A stretch of 64,000 bases of DNA from Dactylonectria macrodidyma (Eukaryota; Ascomycota; Sordariomycetes; Hypocreales; Nectriaceae). The notes beneath the pieces were generated by a model. It searched no databases and had not been told where the DNA came from. It was given only the letters and a program-made list of their open reading frames with translations. The position numbers and the translations under genes were made by a program. Numbering within the stretch: position 1 is the stretch's first letter; every line of letters starts with the position of its first letter. The DNA is taken from NCBI GenBank assembly GCA_020744425.1, contig JAGMUV010000002.1:5190501-5254500 (forward strand), given 5' to 3'. Below are positions 22,456 to 34,000 of the stretch, piece by piece.

Positions 22456-23263
22456 CCTCGCCCTCTTCTCCACACGATCGACATCTCGGTCGCCACCTTC
22501 CTCCATGAAGATACAACTTTGCCCAGGCCAGGCGAATAAGGAGCCGTATCAAAGACGAGGAGAAAGAATCACATGGCGACAAGCGATTGGAGTGTGACTA
22601 CTAGCTGCAAGCACAGGACGTTGGACTAGTTCGCTCGGATGTCGCTCTGCAGGTCTCGGAGACTTAAATGTTGCTGGGATTCTTGTTCTTTGATAAGTAC
22701 CGACACAAGTACATGTTTGAATCGATGGTATTGCACGTCTATCACTGTGCTGTTTCTATTGCTTGTCATTGTTAGCACCTCATCCAAGGCATGAACAAAC
22801 TGTGCTTCGGAAATGTATTGATGTACCATGCTACATTCTTGCCTCATGAAGCCTGCATGCATGCAATCTTGACTTCATACACTTAGTGGGCGTGCGGCCT
22901 CCGTACCCGATTCTGCTACCCCGGATTTTGCCCTCCGAATCGCGGGGCAGGTTTCCGGAATTCAATCGCTAACGCTTCAACTTTGACAATCTTGAGCGTG
23001 TGCGGAGGAATTCACCAAGGGTGGAATTTGGAGATATGCAGAGCTTCGGAAGTATTGTTATCTGGCCGATTAGCAAAAATTATCTTGCTTCGGATTCTCA
23101 TACGCGCGCGCGATATCGGCCAGGGAAATGCCAGCACATCCGTCAGCGCCAAACGGTGGCAAAGGGGCGGATGAGTATCAAAATAAATCAATGAAATTGT
23201 TCGTGCTACTTTTTATCTTTCCCTTTATTTTGGTCCCAGCGATGTACATCTAAATATTTCAAA

Positions 23264-25499
23264 ATGCCTTCACTTACGACCTCCGAGGTAAATGGTGTGA
23301 CTCTGCAACCCAAGGGCAGCGTCAAGGGCTGGAGAGATCACCTCGACGCTGATGACCACGCGGTTCTGGCTCTGCGCAATCTTGTGTTTGATCTCTGCCT
23401 CCAGAATGGCGGCGGTCATGGCGGCTCAGCCATTGGCATGGCTGCAATTGGAGTTGCCTTGTGGAAGTACGTGATGCGATACAACCCGTCGAATCCGGAC
23501 TGGTTCGACCGTGATCGGTTTGTACTCTCCAACGGTAAGAACACTCGATTCGAGGAGTCGAATGATTTCCATCCGTCTAATTTGTATCTAACAGGCCATA
23601 CTTCCATGTTCCTCTACGCCCTCAACCACCTTACCGGGTTTGACAACTGGACCATGGACGAGCTCAAGGGCTACGGAAGCGCCAAGACGAACGGATACAC
23701 GACAATATGCCATTCCCACCCTGAAATTGAAGTACCCGGCATTGAAGTGACGACCGGCCCTCTCGGACAGGGCGTCGCCAACGCCGTCGGCCTGGCCATC
23801 GCTTCCAAGAATCTCGCCGCCCGATATAACCGCCCTGACTTTGACGTCGTCAAGTCCCGAATCTACTGCATGGTTGGCGACGGGTGCCTGATGGAAGGCG
23901 TCGCTCTCGAAGCCATCTCACTGGCGGGGAGCCTTCAGCTGGACAACTTGGTTGTTATCTACGACAACAACCAGGTGACCTGCGACGGACCCTTGGACTG
24001 GATTAACAGCGAAGATACAAATGCGAAGATGCGAGCGTCAGGCTGGCATGTCATCGACGTCATGAAGGGCGACTACGACGTGCAATCCATAGTCTCGGCT
24101 TTGAGATTGTCGGGTACCGTCAAGGGACAGCCAACACTCCTCAACGTCCGCACCACCATTGGATTGGGTACTCAAGTTGCTGGCACCTTCAAGGCACACC
24201 ACGGCGCTTTCGACAAGGACAGCGTTGCAACTTCTAAGCGGCTCGCAGGTCAAGATCCGTCATTAACACATACTATCCCAGAGGCGTCTCTTGCCTTCTT
24301 CAGGGAGCGCAAGGCCCATGGCGAATCCATCAATTCATCTTGGGATAGCCTCGTGAGCAAATATAGCGAAGCGCACCCAGATGCTGCCCAGTCACTCGAT
24401 CGGGCTCGAAAGGGTGACAGCGGAACCGAGTGGCTCGACATCCTCAACAACATCGACAGTTCAGAGTTCAAGGGCTTCGCGACTCGCGAAGTCAACGGTG
24501 CGCTGATGGAGAAGATTTGGAAACATCACCCGGCCATGTGTGGAGGAGGCGCAGACTTGGTCACGTCCAACAAAGTTTCATATACCGAGGATGATGTCTT
24601 CCACCCGTCAGTTAGCTACGCAGGCCGGTTCATCCGGTACGGAATCCGGGAGCACGCAATGGCGGCCATCTCCAATGGCCTCGCGGCGTACAACCCGGGC
24701 ACGTTCTTACCCATCACGGCGACATTTCTCATCTTCTATCTCTACGTACGTTACTTCATTTGGACCAAAGCTACTCTGGTTCGCTAACATTCCCCAGGCC
24801 GCCCCAGGAGTTCGGATGGGTGCTCTGAGCGAGCTGCCGGTGATCCACTTCGCCACTCACGACTCCTTTGCCGAAGGCCAAAACGGCCCGACGCACCAGG
24901 CCGTCGAGGTTGACTCGCTGTATCGCGCGATGCCTAACTTGACTTATATCCGACCCTGTGACCCAGAGGAGACAATCGGGGCCTGGATTCTTGCGCTTTC
25001 TAAAAAGACTGGCCCCAGCTTGCTGTCCCTTGGCAGAGACCCCGTTGGGCCAGTTCCCTCCACGAGCCGTTTCGGTGTCGCCAAAGGAGCATATGTAGTC
25101 CAAGACGTCGTAAATGCGCAGCTCACTCTTACCAGCTGCGGCACAAACCTGCATTACGCTGTTGCTGCTGCCGAGTCGCTCACTGCGGATGGCATCGCAA
25201 CCCGCGTCGTGAGCGCCCCCAGCTTCGAGCACTTCGATAAGCAGGACAAGGCCTACCGTGATAGCGTCTACCCTCGCGACGGAACGCCCATCATTAGCGT
25301 GGAGGAGTACATCGCCACAACCTGGGCGAGATATGTCACGGCGAGCATCGGCATGACCGGATACGGCTACTCCGCCTCCAACCCGAGCAACTATGAGCGC
25401 TTCGGACTGGATGCGAAGGGAATTGTAGCAAAGGTCAAGAAATACTTAGAAGAGCTGGGTGGAGAGAATGCCAGAATTGCTGGCTGGCGTCAGCTGTGA
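23264..25499 (+). CDS. dihydroxyacetone-synthase-type transketolase
   Basis: Three exons (23264-23534, 23595-24745, 24798-25499), joined over introns of 60 and 52 nt, give 707 residues. Thiamine-diphosphate landmarks are present: FVLSNGHTS, EVTTGPLGQG, GDG at about 185-187 and the paired Asn at 215-216 in VVIYDNNQVTCDG, then GIREHAM and the C-terminal domain. The WKYVMRYN segment and the YDNNQVTCDG run resemble yeast dihydroxyacetone synthases more than classical transketolase. The usual HPG near the N-terminus is HGG here (residues 52-54). The chain ends WRQL, so no standard peroxisomal SKL-type signal is seen. Dihydroxyacetone synthases transfer a ketol from xylulose 5-phosphate to formaldehyde; substrate choice here is inferred. 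The first intron is stop-free and a multiple of three. Confidence 0.88.
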
Positions 25500-26266
25500 A
25501 AGTGTCTTGTTGAGTCTTTTACTACGCATTGCTAGATGAATAAATTACATGGTCCTCAACATAAGCTCTTTTGATCGTGTTTGGTTTTGATGGGATTGCT
25601 CTACTTATTTGCCTAACTATCTTATAATTGGAAGTCTTTCTTTCATTGAATACTACGGAGTAAGGTTGTTTTCCCCCACTTAACTCTTCTCTATCTCCTC
25701 AGTGCTGTAGCAAGGGACGATCAACGATTTTCGAGGAGTGATTCGTAACAGGTCCTTCAGGCGTAGTCTGGCAAACCGACATCGGCGAATAACTTGAACT
25801 AAAATTTTAGCAAGAGGCTACTGAAATTCTCGAAGCTGCTCCTCTGAGTCGCATTGTGTTCTTGTTGATCCCTTTGTTCGCTAGTTCTTAGTGGAACGTG
25901 GGGAAACCTTTCGGCCTAGGATTTCCGGGATTAGGCTGCACCAACATCTGGAAAGGCATCGGAATTAAACGCACCTCGCCACCCGGAAACTCTCAATATT
26001 GTCGGGTGCTCGAAGGAATCGTCGCGGACCAATGCCGGGCGGCGGCAGTCACGAGGTCATGATGCCTGTATTTCCAGGGTTTGGACGGAAACTGAGGACA
26101 TGAGAAGGAGACCAATTTCCACGAAGCATTTCGGCTGGAGAGAAGGCCGGGTTGATCGAGGTATAACATCCATTCTGGCTCGAGCTTCAAGACAATCCTC
26201 AGCAGGCTCTCTTCAACATCCTCAATTTCCTCCTCACTAGAACAGCTGAGACTAAACGACCTCAAG
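25500..26266. other. intergenic stretch, promoter of the monooxygenase gene
   Basis: About 770 bases between two same-strand genes. No coding frame of note. A CT-rich segment immediately before 26267 resembles a fungal leader. Confidence 0.45.
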
Positions 26267-28066
26267 ATGCCTCAACAAACCAGGGAGATGAATGCCATCA
26301 TCATCGGGGCGGGCCCGGCCGGTATCACTATGGCCTACCGCCTCCGAGAATTGGGATTTGAGGACTTTACCATGTATGAGAAGCTCGATGGAATCGGTGG
26401 GACGTGGCGTGCGAACACGTACCCAGGTTGGTAAGGCGTGCAATGCAAACTCGGCTGCGAAGACAAAGAAGCTGACCTGAAGACTGTAGTGGCTGTGATC
26501 TCAAGTCACACTTGTACTCGTTCAGCTTCAACCCGAACCCCAACTGGTCCAAGGAGCTCTGCGAGCAGCCCGAGATTCTGCAGTGTAAGCCAAACCGTGT
26601 AATACTGGTTGTTGGTGAATCTAGTACTAACTACTCAACGCACAACAGACATGGAAGACACCGTCGACAAGTTCGACCTCCGTAAACACGTCCACACCTC
26701 GGTCGAATGTACAGGAGCAACTTGGGTCAACGAGGAGTCCAAGTGGGAAGTGCACCTGAAAGATCTCAAGACGGGCATCTCGTACTCGAGGAAGGCATCC
26801 GCTTTCGTGTCGGCCGTGGGCGCCATCTCGTTCCCGCGCGACGTCAAGTTCCCCGGCATGGACGACTTCCAGGGCGACATGTTCCATACTGCGCGATGGG
26901 ATCACAGCGTCAGCTGGAAGGGCAAGCGCGTTGCAGTCATCGGAAACGGCTGCAGCGCCGCCCAGGTCGTCCCGGCGCTGGCGAAGGATGCTGCCTTTGT
27001 CAAACAGTACGCCAGAAGCGGCCAGTGGTTCCATGACCGGCCGAACCGCCAGTATAGCGAGCTGGACAAGTTCCTCTTCCGCTGGGTTCCGCTGTGGCAG
27101 CGCTGGCTGCGCCTCAAGATCTTCCTCGTGGCCGACGAGGAGACGACGACGTACTTCCCGACGCCTGCGGGAGTCAAGCTACGCGCCGAAGTCGAGGAGG
27201 AGTCTAAGAAATACATTCGATCCAAGGTACCCGAGAAGTATGCCAAGTCACTCATACCCAGCTTCCCGCTGGGCTGTAAGCGCCGCATCTTCGACCCGGG
27301 CTACCTCGACAGCCTCAATCTCCCCAACGTCGAGTTCCTAGCTGAGGGCATCCAGGAGCTGACCGAGACCGGCATCATCAGCAGTGGTGGTACTGAAGAC
27401 GACTTCGACATCGTCGTGCTGGCTACGGGCTTCCAGGTCTCGCAGTTCCTGACTCCCATGCACATCGTCGGTTCAACCGGGGTTTCACTCGAGGATCAAT
27501 GGAAGCAATGCCGCGGCGCTCAAGCATACCTAGGCACGCATGTACACAACTTCCCTAACATGGCTATCCTCTTCGGCCCCAACACATTTCCTGCCAACAA
27601 CTCAGCACTGTTTGCTTGTGAGACCCAAGCAGAGTACGCCGTCAGGTCGCTCCTGAAGCCGCTGATCGATGGCCGCGCTACCATCATCGAGGTCAAGCAG
27701 TCGGCCGAGGACCGCAAGACCAACGCCATCCACGAGGAGCTCCGCAGCACTGTCTTTGCCGGCGACTGCTCCAACTGGTACATTGGGGACTACGGCCGCA
27801 ACGCTGCCTCGTGGCCCGGCTTTGCGCGTGGATACTGGTTCGCCACTATGTTCACCGACTGGTCGGCATTTAATGTCACCGGCAAGAGTTCCCTGTGGCC
27901 ATTTTACGCCACAATGCGCAACCTGAGGACCACGTCCATTTACACCAAGCTGTTTGTCCTCGCGTGCGCGATTGGGCTGGCCAGAGGGAGGCAATCGACG
28001 CTGGACGGCCTGGTGGCGGCTGCGTATACACTAAAGAACGCAATCGTGTCGCGACTGTTTGCATAG
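26267..28066 (+). CDS. Baeyer-Villiger-type flavin monooxygenase
   Basis: Three exons (26267-26430, 26490-26584, 26649-28066), joined over introns of 59 and 64 nt, give 558 residues. The FAD-binding GAGPAG is at 14-19, GGTW and the NTYPGCGCDLKSHLYSFSF segment follow, and the second dinucleotide-binding motif GNGCSA at about 185-190 should bind NADPH. The segment FQGDMFHTARWDH at about 160-172 fits the Baeyer-Villiger fingerprint FxGxxxHxxxW(P/D). The ATGF motif (VLATGFQVSQF) lies near the C-terminal third. A hydrophobic stretch near the end (KLFVLACAIGLA) may anchor the protein to a membrane. Such enzymes insert oxygen into ketones to give esters, or hydroxylate. The actual substrate is unknown. 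Confidence 0.9.
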
Positions 28067-30349
28067 CACTGCTGTTTGATAGCTGGGGGATCCCAACCAT
28101 CATTTTTTGTAAACTTTTCACCCTCTCATTAGATGTAAAAATGCTAAATGCTGTATTTTATCTATATTGCAATGTATCTTTTCCAACGAATGGTCTACAC
28201 CGGGGAATACGCTCTAGTCAGGGTATCGACAAGATCTATTTCACTAGCTCAACTACAGTAGGGAACTTGGTTATGCGCGATGCCAGCAACACGCTCGATC
28301 GAGTTACACTAGAACTGCGAGGGTTCTGTCACGGAATGTCACCTCTCAGGCATGTATTAGTGACATCACTAGCAGTGGTAACGGCCTAGCCATCGTTCGT
28401 CCAGATATTGACGCGCTTAAGGTCGCTTACAAGTGAACTTTCACGATCACTGTGACCAAAAGCAAGGCTGGTTGGAACAAGTCTTCACTTCACCAGTTTG
28501 CATTCTTTGGATTTCTCAAATTTGGCTAGGTATTACTTCTCATTAACTCACCTAACTTTGGAAGTGTACCTGATTAACAACAATAGATGTCTCAACTCTC
28601 AACCTGAAGCGGTTTTATGTACATGAGTCCATCTTCCCTCAGTTTCAAGAGGCATTGGTAGGACATGAAAAGTCTTACGTCTTGGGTCACGGCTTTATTT
28701 AGGGCATCAGACACAAGCAGCTGTGAAATTCCATGCAGCATGAACGCATCAAACTCTCCTAAGACATCAAGTCACATGGGCGAAATGCTGCTGTCGGTAG
28801 TGAGACCGAACAGTCTCCAGGACAGTTTACCACTACTGTTTCGCCGGCTTACTGAGAACTCACGTACCGCGGCCGAGGAGTCCTGCGATGCAGTCCATCA
28901 AACATTGAGACATGACAGCCGCTTACCAGTAATTTAGGTCCAATTGTACCCCTCAGAAGATGTAGAACCCCAGGCTAACAACACGCACATAGATAGACCT
29001 TGGAGCGTCTGTCTGGTCCAACGAGATTGAGAAGCCAGAGAGAATGGGTCGTGAGATCCAAAATGGAACTGCCGGGGACCATTCACCATTTCAATCTCTC
29101 ACCCCCGTTTGAAGGACACAAGTAGAGCGGCATCGGACCTCAGTGGGGTCTGAATGGGTGAAGGGGTTTGGCAACGGGTAAACTTTGGTCTTGAGCAAGG
29201 AAATTGTCTGTACGGTTGGATGCATATCATGGTATATGAAGCCATGGACAGACTCATACGACACCGATTTTGTTCACGGGCTATTTATCAAAGCTCGGGT
29301 TGATAAAAATCTTGAATTAGAGCAGGGGCAAGTGCGTTGCAAACCCGAAGACGTTAGCGACCTCTGGTGCGATTGATGGTTTAGCCTGCCTTTTCCAGTG
29401 TCGGTGATGCCATGTTGCGTGTAATATTGGAATAATCAAGCCGTTCTGTTTTCAAACTGGTACGGTAACACATGCCAAATCAGTAGATCGCGTCTGCACA
29501 TATCGTTCGGGCCGCTCTCACAATCTTGTTTGTTCTGCTTCCCATTGTTCTACTTTCCCAGCATCGCACTGTTCACTCTATGTTAGTGCCGGTTGACCCA
29601 GTCCCTTGGCTCCGATCGAAACATCTAAATGTGGATGCTCTTACGCGAGTCGTTCCTAGGTCGCATCACCACCGCCTTAGATCGTTCATCAAGGTGGTAT
29701 TCCCTTATCAGTCCTCCTCCACAGCTAAGCTGGCGGGACACTTTGTTAGTTTTCGCTCACGGACTAGTCTTGGAGTGAGTTTTCGGGACAAAGTGTAGAA
29801 CACACTCCTCCACTCAAGCAGTGGGGTTGGTGTAGTTGTTGCCTCCGGGAATGGAGTAAATCATCCAACGGTAGCCGAATCAGAGTGAACAGCTAAAATC
29901 ACGCCTGCTGTATAAACTAGTTTTTGTGTTATCGGATTCACTGCCCAAGACTATTTACCGTGGTTTCATCTTCTTTTACATACCATGAGCTATTGGCAAG
30001 AGAATAATGCATGAGATTGTCTCATCGATTGCTCGGTTTGACGCATGACAGTGGCAGTGCGATACCCGCAGTGACGACAGCCAAGTAATAAAATGGGCAT
30101 GTCTATATTCAGGTGGGGCTCTTGGCTGATCTTCGTGATGAGCTGTGGTGAGAGGATCAACTGCCCAGCTCGGTTCTGGAGCGCCAAGGCTTAGCCAAGC
30201 GCATGGCTTTTTTGACATTTGCATCAGTTAAAAAGGCCCAATCCCCCAGCTCACTGTGTCTTCAGCAACTCACACTTAGCCAAATTTCTGATCGAGTCAC
30301 GGTCCATCATCGAAACAATTCGCCGCCGATCCTATCCACGCACGCAAAC
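28067..30349. other. 2.3-kb gene-free stretch
   Basis: Only short frames without coding composition are present. The sequence is moderately AT-rich and opens the gene-poor part of the window. The imperfect palindrome at 29739-29795 is the only structure noted. Decayed transposon sequence is possible but no terminal repeats or coding relics were recognised. Confidence 0.45.
29739..29795. repeat. imperfect palindrome centred on ACTAGT
   Basis: CACTTTGT at 29739-29746 is mirrored by ACAAAGTG at 29788-29795, and the inner CTCAC/GTGAG pair and the central GACTAGTC continue the symmetry with a few mismatches and a three-base offset. It could fold as a hairpin or mark the junction of two inverted element ends. 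Confidence 0.5.
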
Positions 30350-31092
30350 ATGGCATTCGTCTGCCCACTGTACATGGACTCTCCTAGTCAGATATATAGG
30401 GATCTGACAGGTCGGGAGGAAGAAAAGAATCCAATCAAGAAACTCTACAATCGACTTTTTAGAGCTGATGTTGGAAGATGGATATCCGCATGCGCTGTGG
30501 TCGCATTGTCGGCTGGCGTCATCTCCCAGCAGCCTGGCCCGAAAATGTTAGCATCGGCAGCATATAATCTCGCAATTGCAAGTTTACTATCCGCTCTCTA
30601 TGGGATAAAGCACTTACAATTGCAAGGGATCCTTAAACCTCTTCATCCCCAAAGTGCCGGTAAGCCCACAGGGCATGCTCAACCCAAGGCCGCCGACGTG
30701 GTACATGATTTTCCTTGTCATCTCAATTTTTAAGTGGATGTCTGCATTTATCGTAATGTTTGTCATCCGCGTGTCTGAAAATCCGGACGACGTCTATCGC
30801 CTCGAGAAACGCAGGGCGGGTGATGGGTTTACTATTGCCGACACAGGGCCATTGGGGATTCTGGAAAGCATGACGATTGCTTGCGGATGCTTCGGCGTTA
30901 TTTCTTTGTGAGCCCCCTCATAACAAGAAACCATGCTATTCTAACTCACTTAGGTTGTTTTGTTTTTACCAATGTTACGTGGTTCACCAACTGTTCACTA
31001 CCGGCTATAAGAAGAGCGAGATGAGAGAGGGATATCGCAAGATCAAAAAGCTCAAGGATCTAAAGGGCGACAATATTGCTATAACAGCCTAG
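30350..31092 (+). CDS. small multi-pass membrane protein, frame interrupted
   Basis: The first part (30350 to about 30655) encodes MAFVCPLYMDSPSQIYRDL, a basic amphipathic segment and two hydrophobic segments (ISACAVVALSAGVIS and AAYNLAIASLLSALYGI). The frame that continues the hydrophobic pattern after about 30650 is shifted by one base (PRPPTWYMIFLVISIFKW, then SAFIVMFVIRVSE), and ends through a clean 46-nt intron (30908-30953, GTGAGC...TTAG) in a basic tail KKSEMREGYRKIKKLKDL. No intron of correct phase was found at the shift without deleting a hydrophobic segment. A 64-nt intron at 30547-30610 would restore phase but with weak sites. The choices are a one-base frameshift near the CCCCAAA run or a non-obvious intron. 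Family unknown. Confidence 0.55.
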
Positions 31093-32213
31093 ATCAGAAA
31101 TAGATTAAGTTATTCAGATCTAAAACAAATGCAAGGATAACTTCACTACACTGTCAAAAGCCCCTAGTATCAATGAGACCATCTGTCCCATGCCCCAGTG
31201 CCATTCTCGCCATTTTGATACTAGCTGTACCATGAAACGATACCTCGCATTTTGACATTTATAGGCTAGAATGTTGGTTTGTTTATTGTGTCAATGGACT
31301 TGACACTCGGTCAAGCCCCACTTAATGGAGACGAAGCTGGTTCGGCTGGCTTTCGAACGTCTTAGTCTACTGACTACCCGAGCACAGTCTCATCCTACAA
31401 TCTCTACAATATTCAATATTCCAGTAACTGCATTAGACCCATTCAAGAAGCTAATATAAGATGGCCTTCACATCTTGGAAGACGTCAGTCACGTCAATGC
31501 GGCTAAAAACACAATGGAGCAACTTGTTACCAGTGCAATGCCTCAGAAACATCGCACACCAATTACGTGCACAGCTCAATTCGCCTACGGGCAGATGTTG
31601 TTCAGGATACTACTCTTCTCAGGCAGCGACAAAGAAACCAAATGCCTGTAAGGAGTTGTCTCCTTTTAATCAGACATGACAACTCTATCGCACTGACCCA
31701 CACACTGATCAAAATAATTGAATCAGTATGTTTGAGGACAAAGAGTTAGGTGCAGGTTGATCCTGCTATGGAAGGGTTGGAATAAAGGAAGTAATACTAG
31801 TTATACATGTTTGTGAATTCTCCCAATGGCTGGAACAAGGGATTCCTTTGCTGGTACACACTCTTCTGAGCTTTGTGCATTATTTTATTGTAATTCAGCC
31901 GATGAACAGTTCCCCTCGGCTGGCTTGTGCGCGATCAAGCCAATCAGAGCAATGACTAAATCGTTATGAGTATCTTGCGTTCAGTTAACCATACCGAGAC
32001 TTTACCCAACTGGGTAACCACTGATTCGTGAATGGTCAGATAGAAGACCAAAAGTTTGAGTATAAAAACGGCGCAAGACTCTTCTTTGCACAAAATAAAA
32101 AAAACAGCAGTGCAACACCTCAAGACGCACAAGTAAATCGACCACACTACAATATCCAAGTTTACACCAACTTCAAAATTGCCCACTAGTATCACATCAC
32201 ACTAGAATAAGTC
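31093..32213. other. 1.1-kb AT-rich gene-free stretch
   Basis: No frame with coding character. It should contain the promoter of the gene starting at 32214, with AT-rich sequence close to the start. Nothing repetitive was identified. Confidence 0.45.
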
Positions 32214-33629
32214 ATGTCAGAGATTCGAGAACTACGGAAGCAGCTCAAGGCGGAGATCATCGCGCTATGCGAGACGTGGCCCTCGTCCGCGGAGGAGAAG
32301 AGAGGTGAAGAGAGGTGCGAGAGGATCAAAGCCAAGATAATCGCGATGGCCATCGAGAAAGAATTTGCCATTGAAAAATTTCGCGATGACATGGAGAAAG
32401 AGAAGCAACATTTTACCAAGAATTACAAGGCCGAGCTTGAAGACCTCTGTCAATCTGAGCGCATTGTAGCGATGGACAAGAAGGAGAAGAGGGAGATAAA
32501 AGAAAGCCAAGAGAAAAGCCATGAATATTGGATTGCTAGAATGAAGGAAAGATGGTGTCATGCTTTCCAACAAATTGATGACTCGTCGTGGATCATTCTC
32601 AACAATATGATCCTCAAACAGCTCCCTCTCGCCGGCACGGAGCAGTTGCCTAATGACTACGTCGACAAGGCCAAGGGTTTCATCTACCGGCTCAATGAGA
32701 TACAGAAAGATGAGGAGATGCCAAAGGTGACAACTCAGGTTCCTAATCTCGGTTCTGTTCAGGCGGACTATGAGTGTTGGCACCTAAACTTTTGTGAGTA
32801 CTACATCGGCAGCACCGCCCGCATAAAGATTATGTCAGCTCTGTCACCTCATACAGCTCGCGAACACGAAAATATTGCGTACGCTGCCAGCAAGAACCCA
32901 AGCTTTCGTCTCCCTCAGGTCCTCAGCCACGGCGAGCGGGATGGGATGTATTTCATCCTGACGGATATGCCTGGCATTCCCCGTCATCGGTCCTCCAAGA
33001 GTTTCACCTTTGGCAGTGAGATGAGAATGCGACGCCAGCTGATTGATATTGTCGCTGAGATTTCACAGTGGGAGGGCCCTTCCTTTGGGGGAGTCGGAGG
33101 TAAACAAATCACACGTAGCAGGGCATTCTGGAATCTGATGCCTTCAGAACTTTTGGATACAGATTTGACGCCTACAGATTCTGTAGCACTCTTTCTCAAG
33201 AAGTCAGGCTTCGATATGAACGACTGCCGGTTTTTGAATGCGTCAATGCGTCATGGCAATCATCTCGTGGATGACGACTTGAACTTCGTCGGATTTCGGG
33301 ACTGGGATCACTGCGCATTCGTTCCGCGGGGCTTCATCACGCCTCATGTTCTCGAGGAATTCGCACTTGTCAACAGATTTTGGAAATCTGACGAGTATTG
33401 TACCAGGGAGCATGTCGTGGCCACCTACCTCGCTGCTGAAGTAGCTGTCATCCTGAATGACAAAAAAATACAGGCTGACTTTACCTCCTTCAACGCAGCG
33501 CTGAAGGAAAAGGTCCAATGGGATTGCTCCCGGGTTGGTTTAAATGGGCTTGTCCCAGAAATCCCAGAAGATGAGGAAGTTGTCAAGAAGCTACAGCAGC
33601 CATTGCGGCAGTGGCCGGATGAGGCTTAA
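32214..33629 (+). CDS. coiled-coil protein with degenerate APH/choline-kinase-like domain
   Basis: A single-exon frame of 471 residues. Residues 1-115 are highly charged (Lys/Glu/Arg) and predicted coiled coil. From about 185 the sequence follows the aminoglycoside-phosphotransferase fold: REHENIAYAASKNPSFRLPQVLSHGERDGMYF resembles the N-lobe helix and hinge, ILTDMPGIP the hinge to C-lobe, and NASMRHGNHLVDDDLNFVGFRDWD (342-365) the catalytic and metal loops. In active members the catalytic loop reads HGDLHPGN...IDWE. Here the HGD part is NAS, so the catalytic Asp is absent, while Asn349 and Asp363 are kept. I infer a pseudokinase-like protein. It sits alone in AT-rich accessory sequence; the start follows an A-rich leader. 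Confidence 0.72.
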   Translation: MSEIRELRKQLKAEIIALCETWPSSAEEKRGEERCERIKAKIIAMAIEKEFAIEKFRDDMEKEKQHFTKNYKAELEDLCQSERIVAMDKKEKREIKESQEKSHEYWIARMKERWCHAFQQIDDSSWIILNNMILKQLPLAGTEQLPNDYVDKAKGFIYRLNEIQKDEEMPKVTTQVPNLGSVQADYECWHLNFCEYYIGSTARIKIMSALSPHTAREHENIAYAASKNPSFRLPQVLSHGERDGMYFILTDMPGIPRHRSSKSFTFGSEMRMRRQLIDIVAEISQWEGPSFGGVGGKQITRSRAFWNLMPSELLDTDLTPTDSVALFLKKSGFDMNDCRFLNASMRHGNHLVDDDLNFVGFRDWDHCAFVPRGFITPHVLEEFALVNRFWKSDEYCTREHVVATYLAAEVAVILNDKKIQADFTSFNAALKEKVQWDCSRVGLNGLVPEIPEDEEVVKKLQQPLRQWPDEA

Positions 33630-34000
33630 AGGTCATCTCCGCTGCCGCTAGCATTGTAGAAACATGAGTGTTAGATTTCTTCTGTTTGAGAGCGTATCGA
33701 GTAGGACGAGTTTTAACTGTATCTTGTGCGATTTTATGCACTGTAATGGAGGTTGGGTTATTGCGGTAAAAGCGGGTACCGATTTGAATAAGTAAAGTTG
33801 ATCCGAGATGAAAATACGTCGATTGTTTCCTGCACCTATGAAGACTATGAAATTGACTGTCCGCTCCTTCAGGGCCGAGTTGCTGGCACATTGACAAAAC
33901 ACATGACTCCTACACTATCCCAGACACACCTCCAATACTCCGTGATTTCATTTAAAAAAGGACACTGGCTAACAGAATTTTAGACCCGGTGACCACTGTC
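33630..34000. other. intergenic stretch between convergent genes
   Basis: About 370 AT-rich bases between the stops of the APH-like gene and the minus-strand zinc-ribbon gene. Short frames on the minus strand are not supported. No repeat or RNA gene was seen. Confidence 0.4.

Larger units (their letters stand above)
20640..23263. other. 2.6-kb gene-free stretch with repeats
   Basis: No frame here has both length and coding composition. The stretch holds a GATGCT-type minisatellite (about 21593-21658), a pyrimidine-rich run near 21660-21900 and the diverged tandem duplication at 22263-22455. The last 250 bases lead into the transketolase-type gene. Base composition alternates between GC-rich and AT-rich patches, which fits old non-coding or decayed sequence. 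Confidence 0.45.

Noticed and set aside
30660..30734. Possible 75-nt intron in the small membrane protein
   Set aside because: It starts at a good GTAAGC but is a multiple of three, so it does not solve the frame change, and it would delete a hydrophobic segment.
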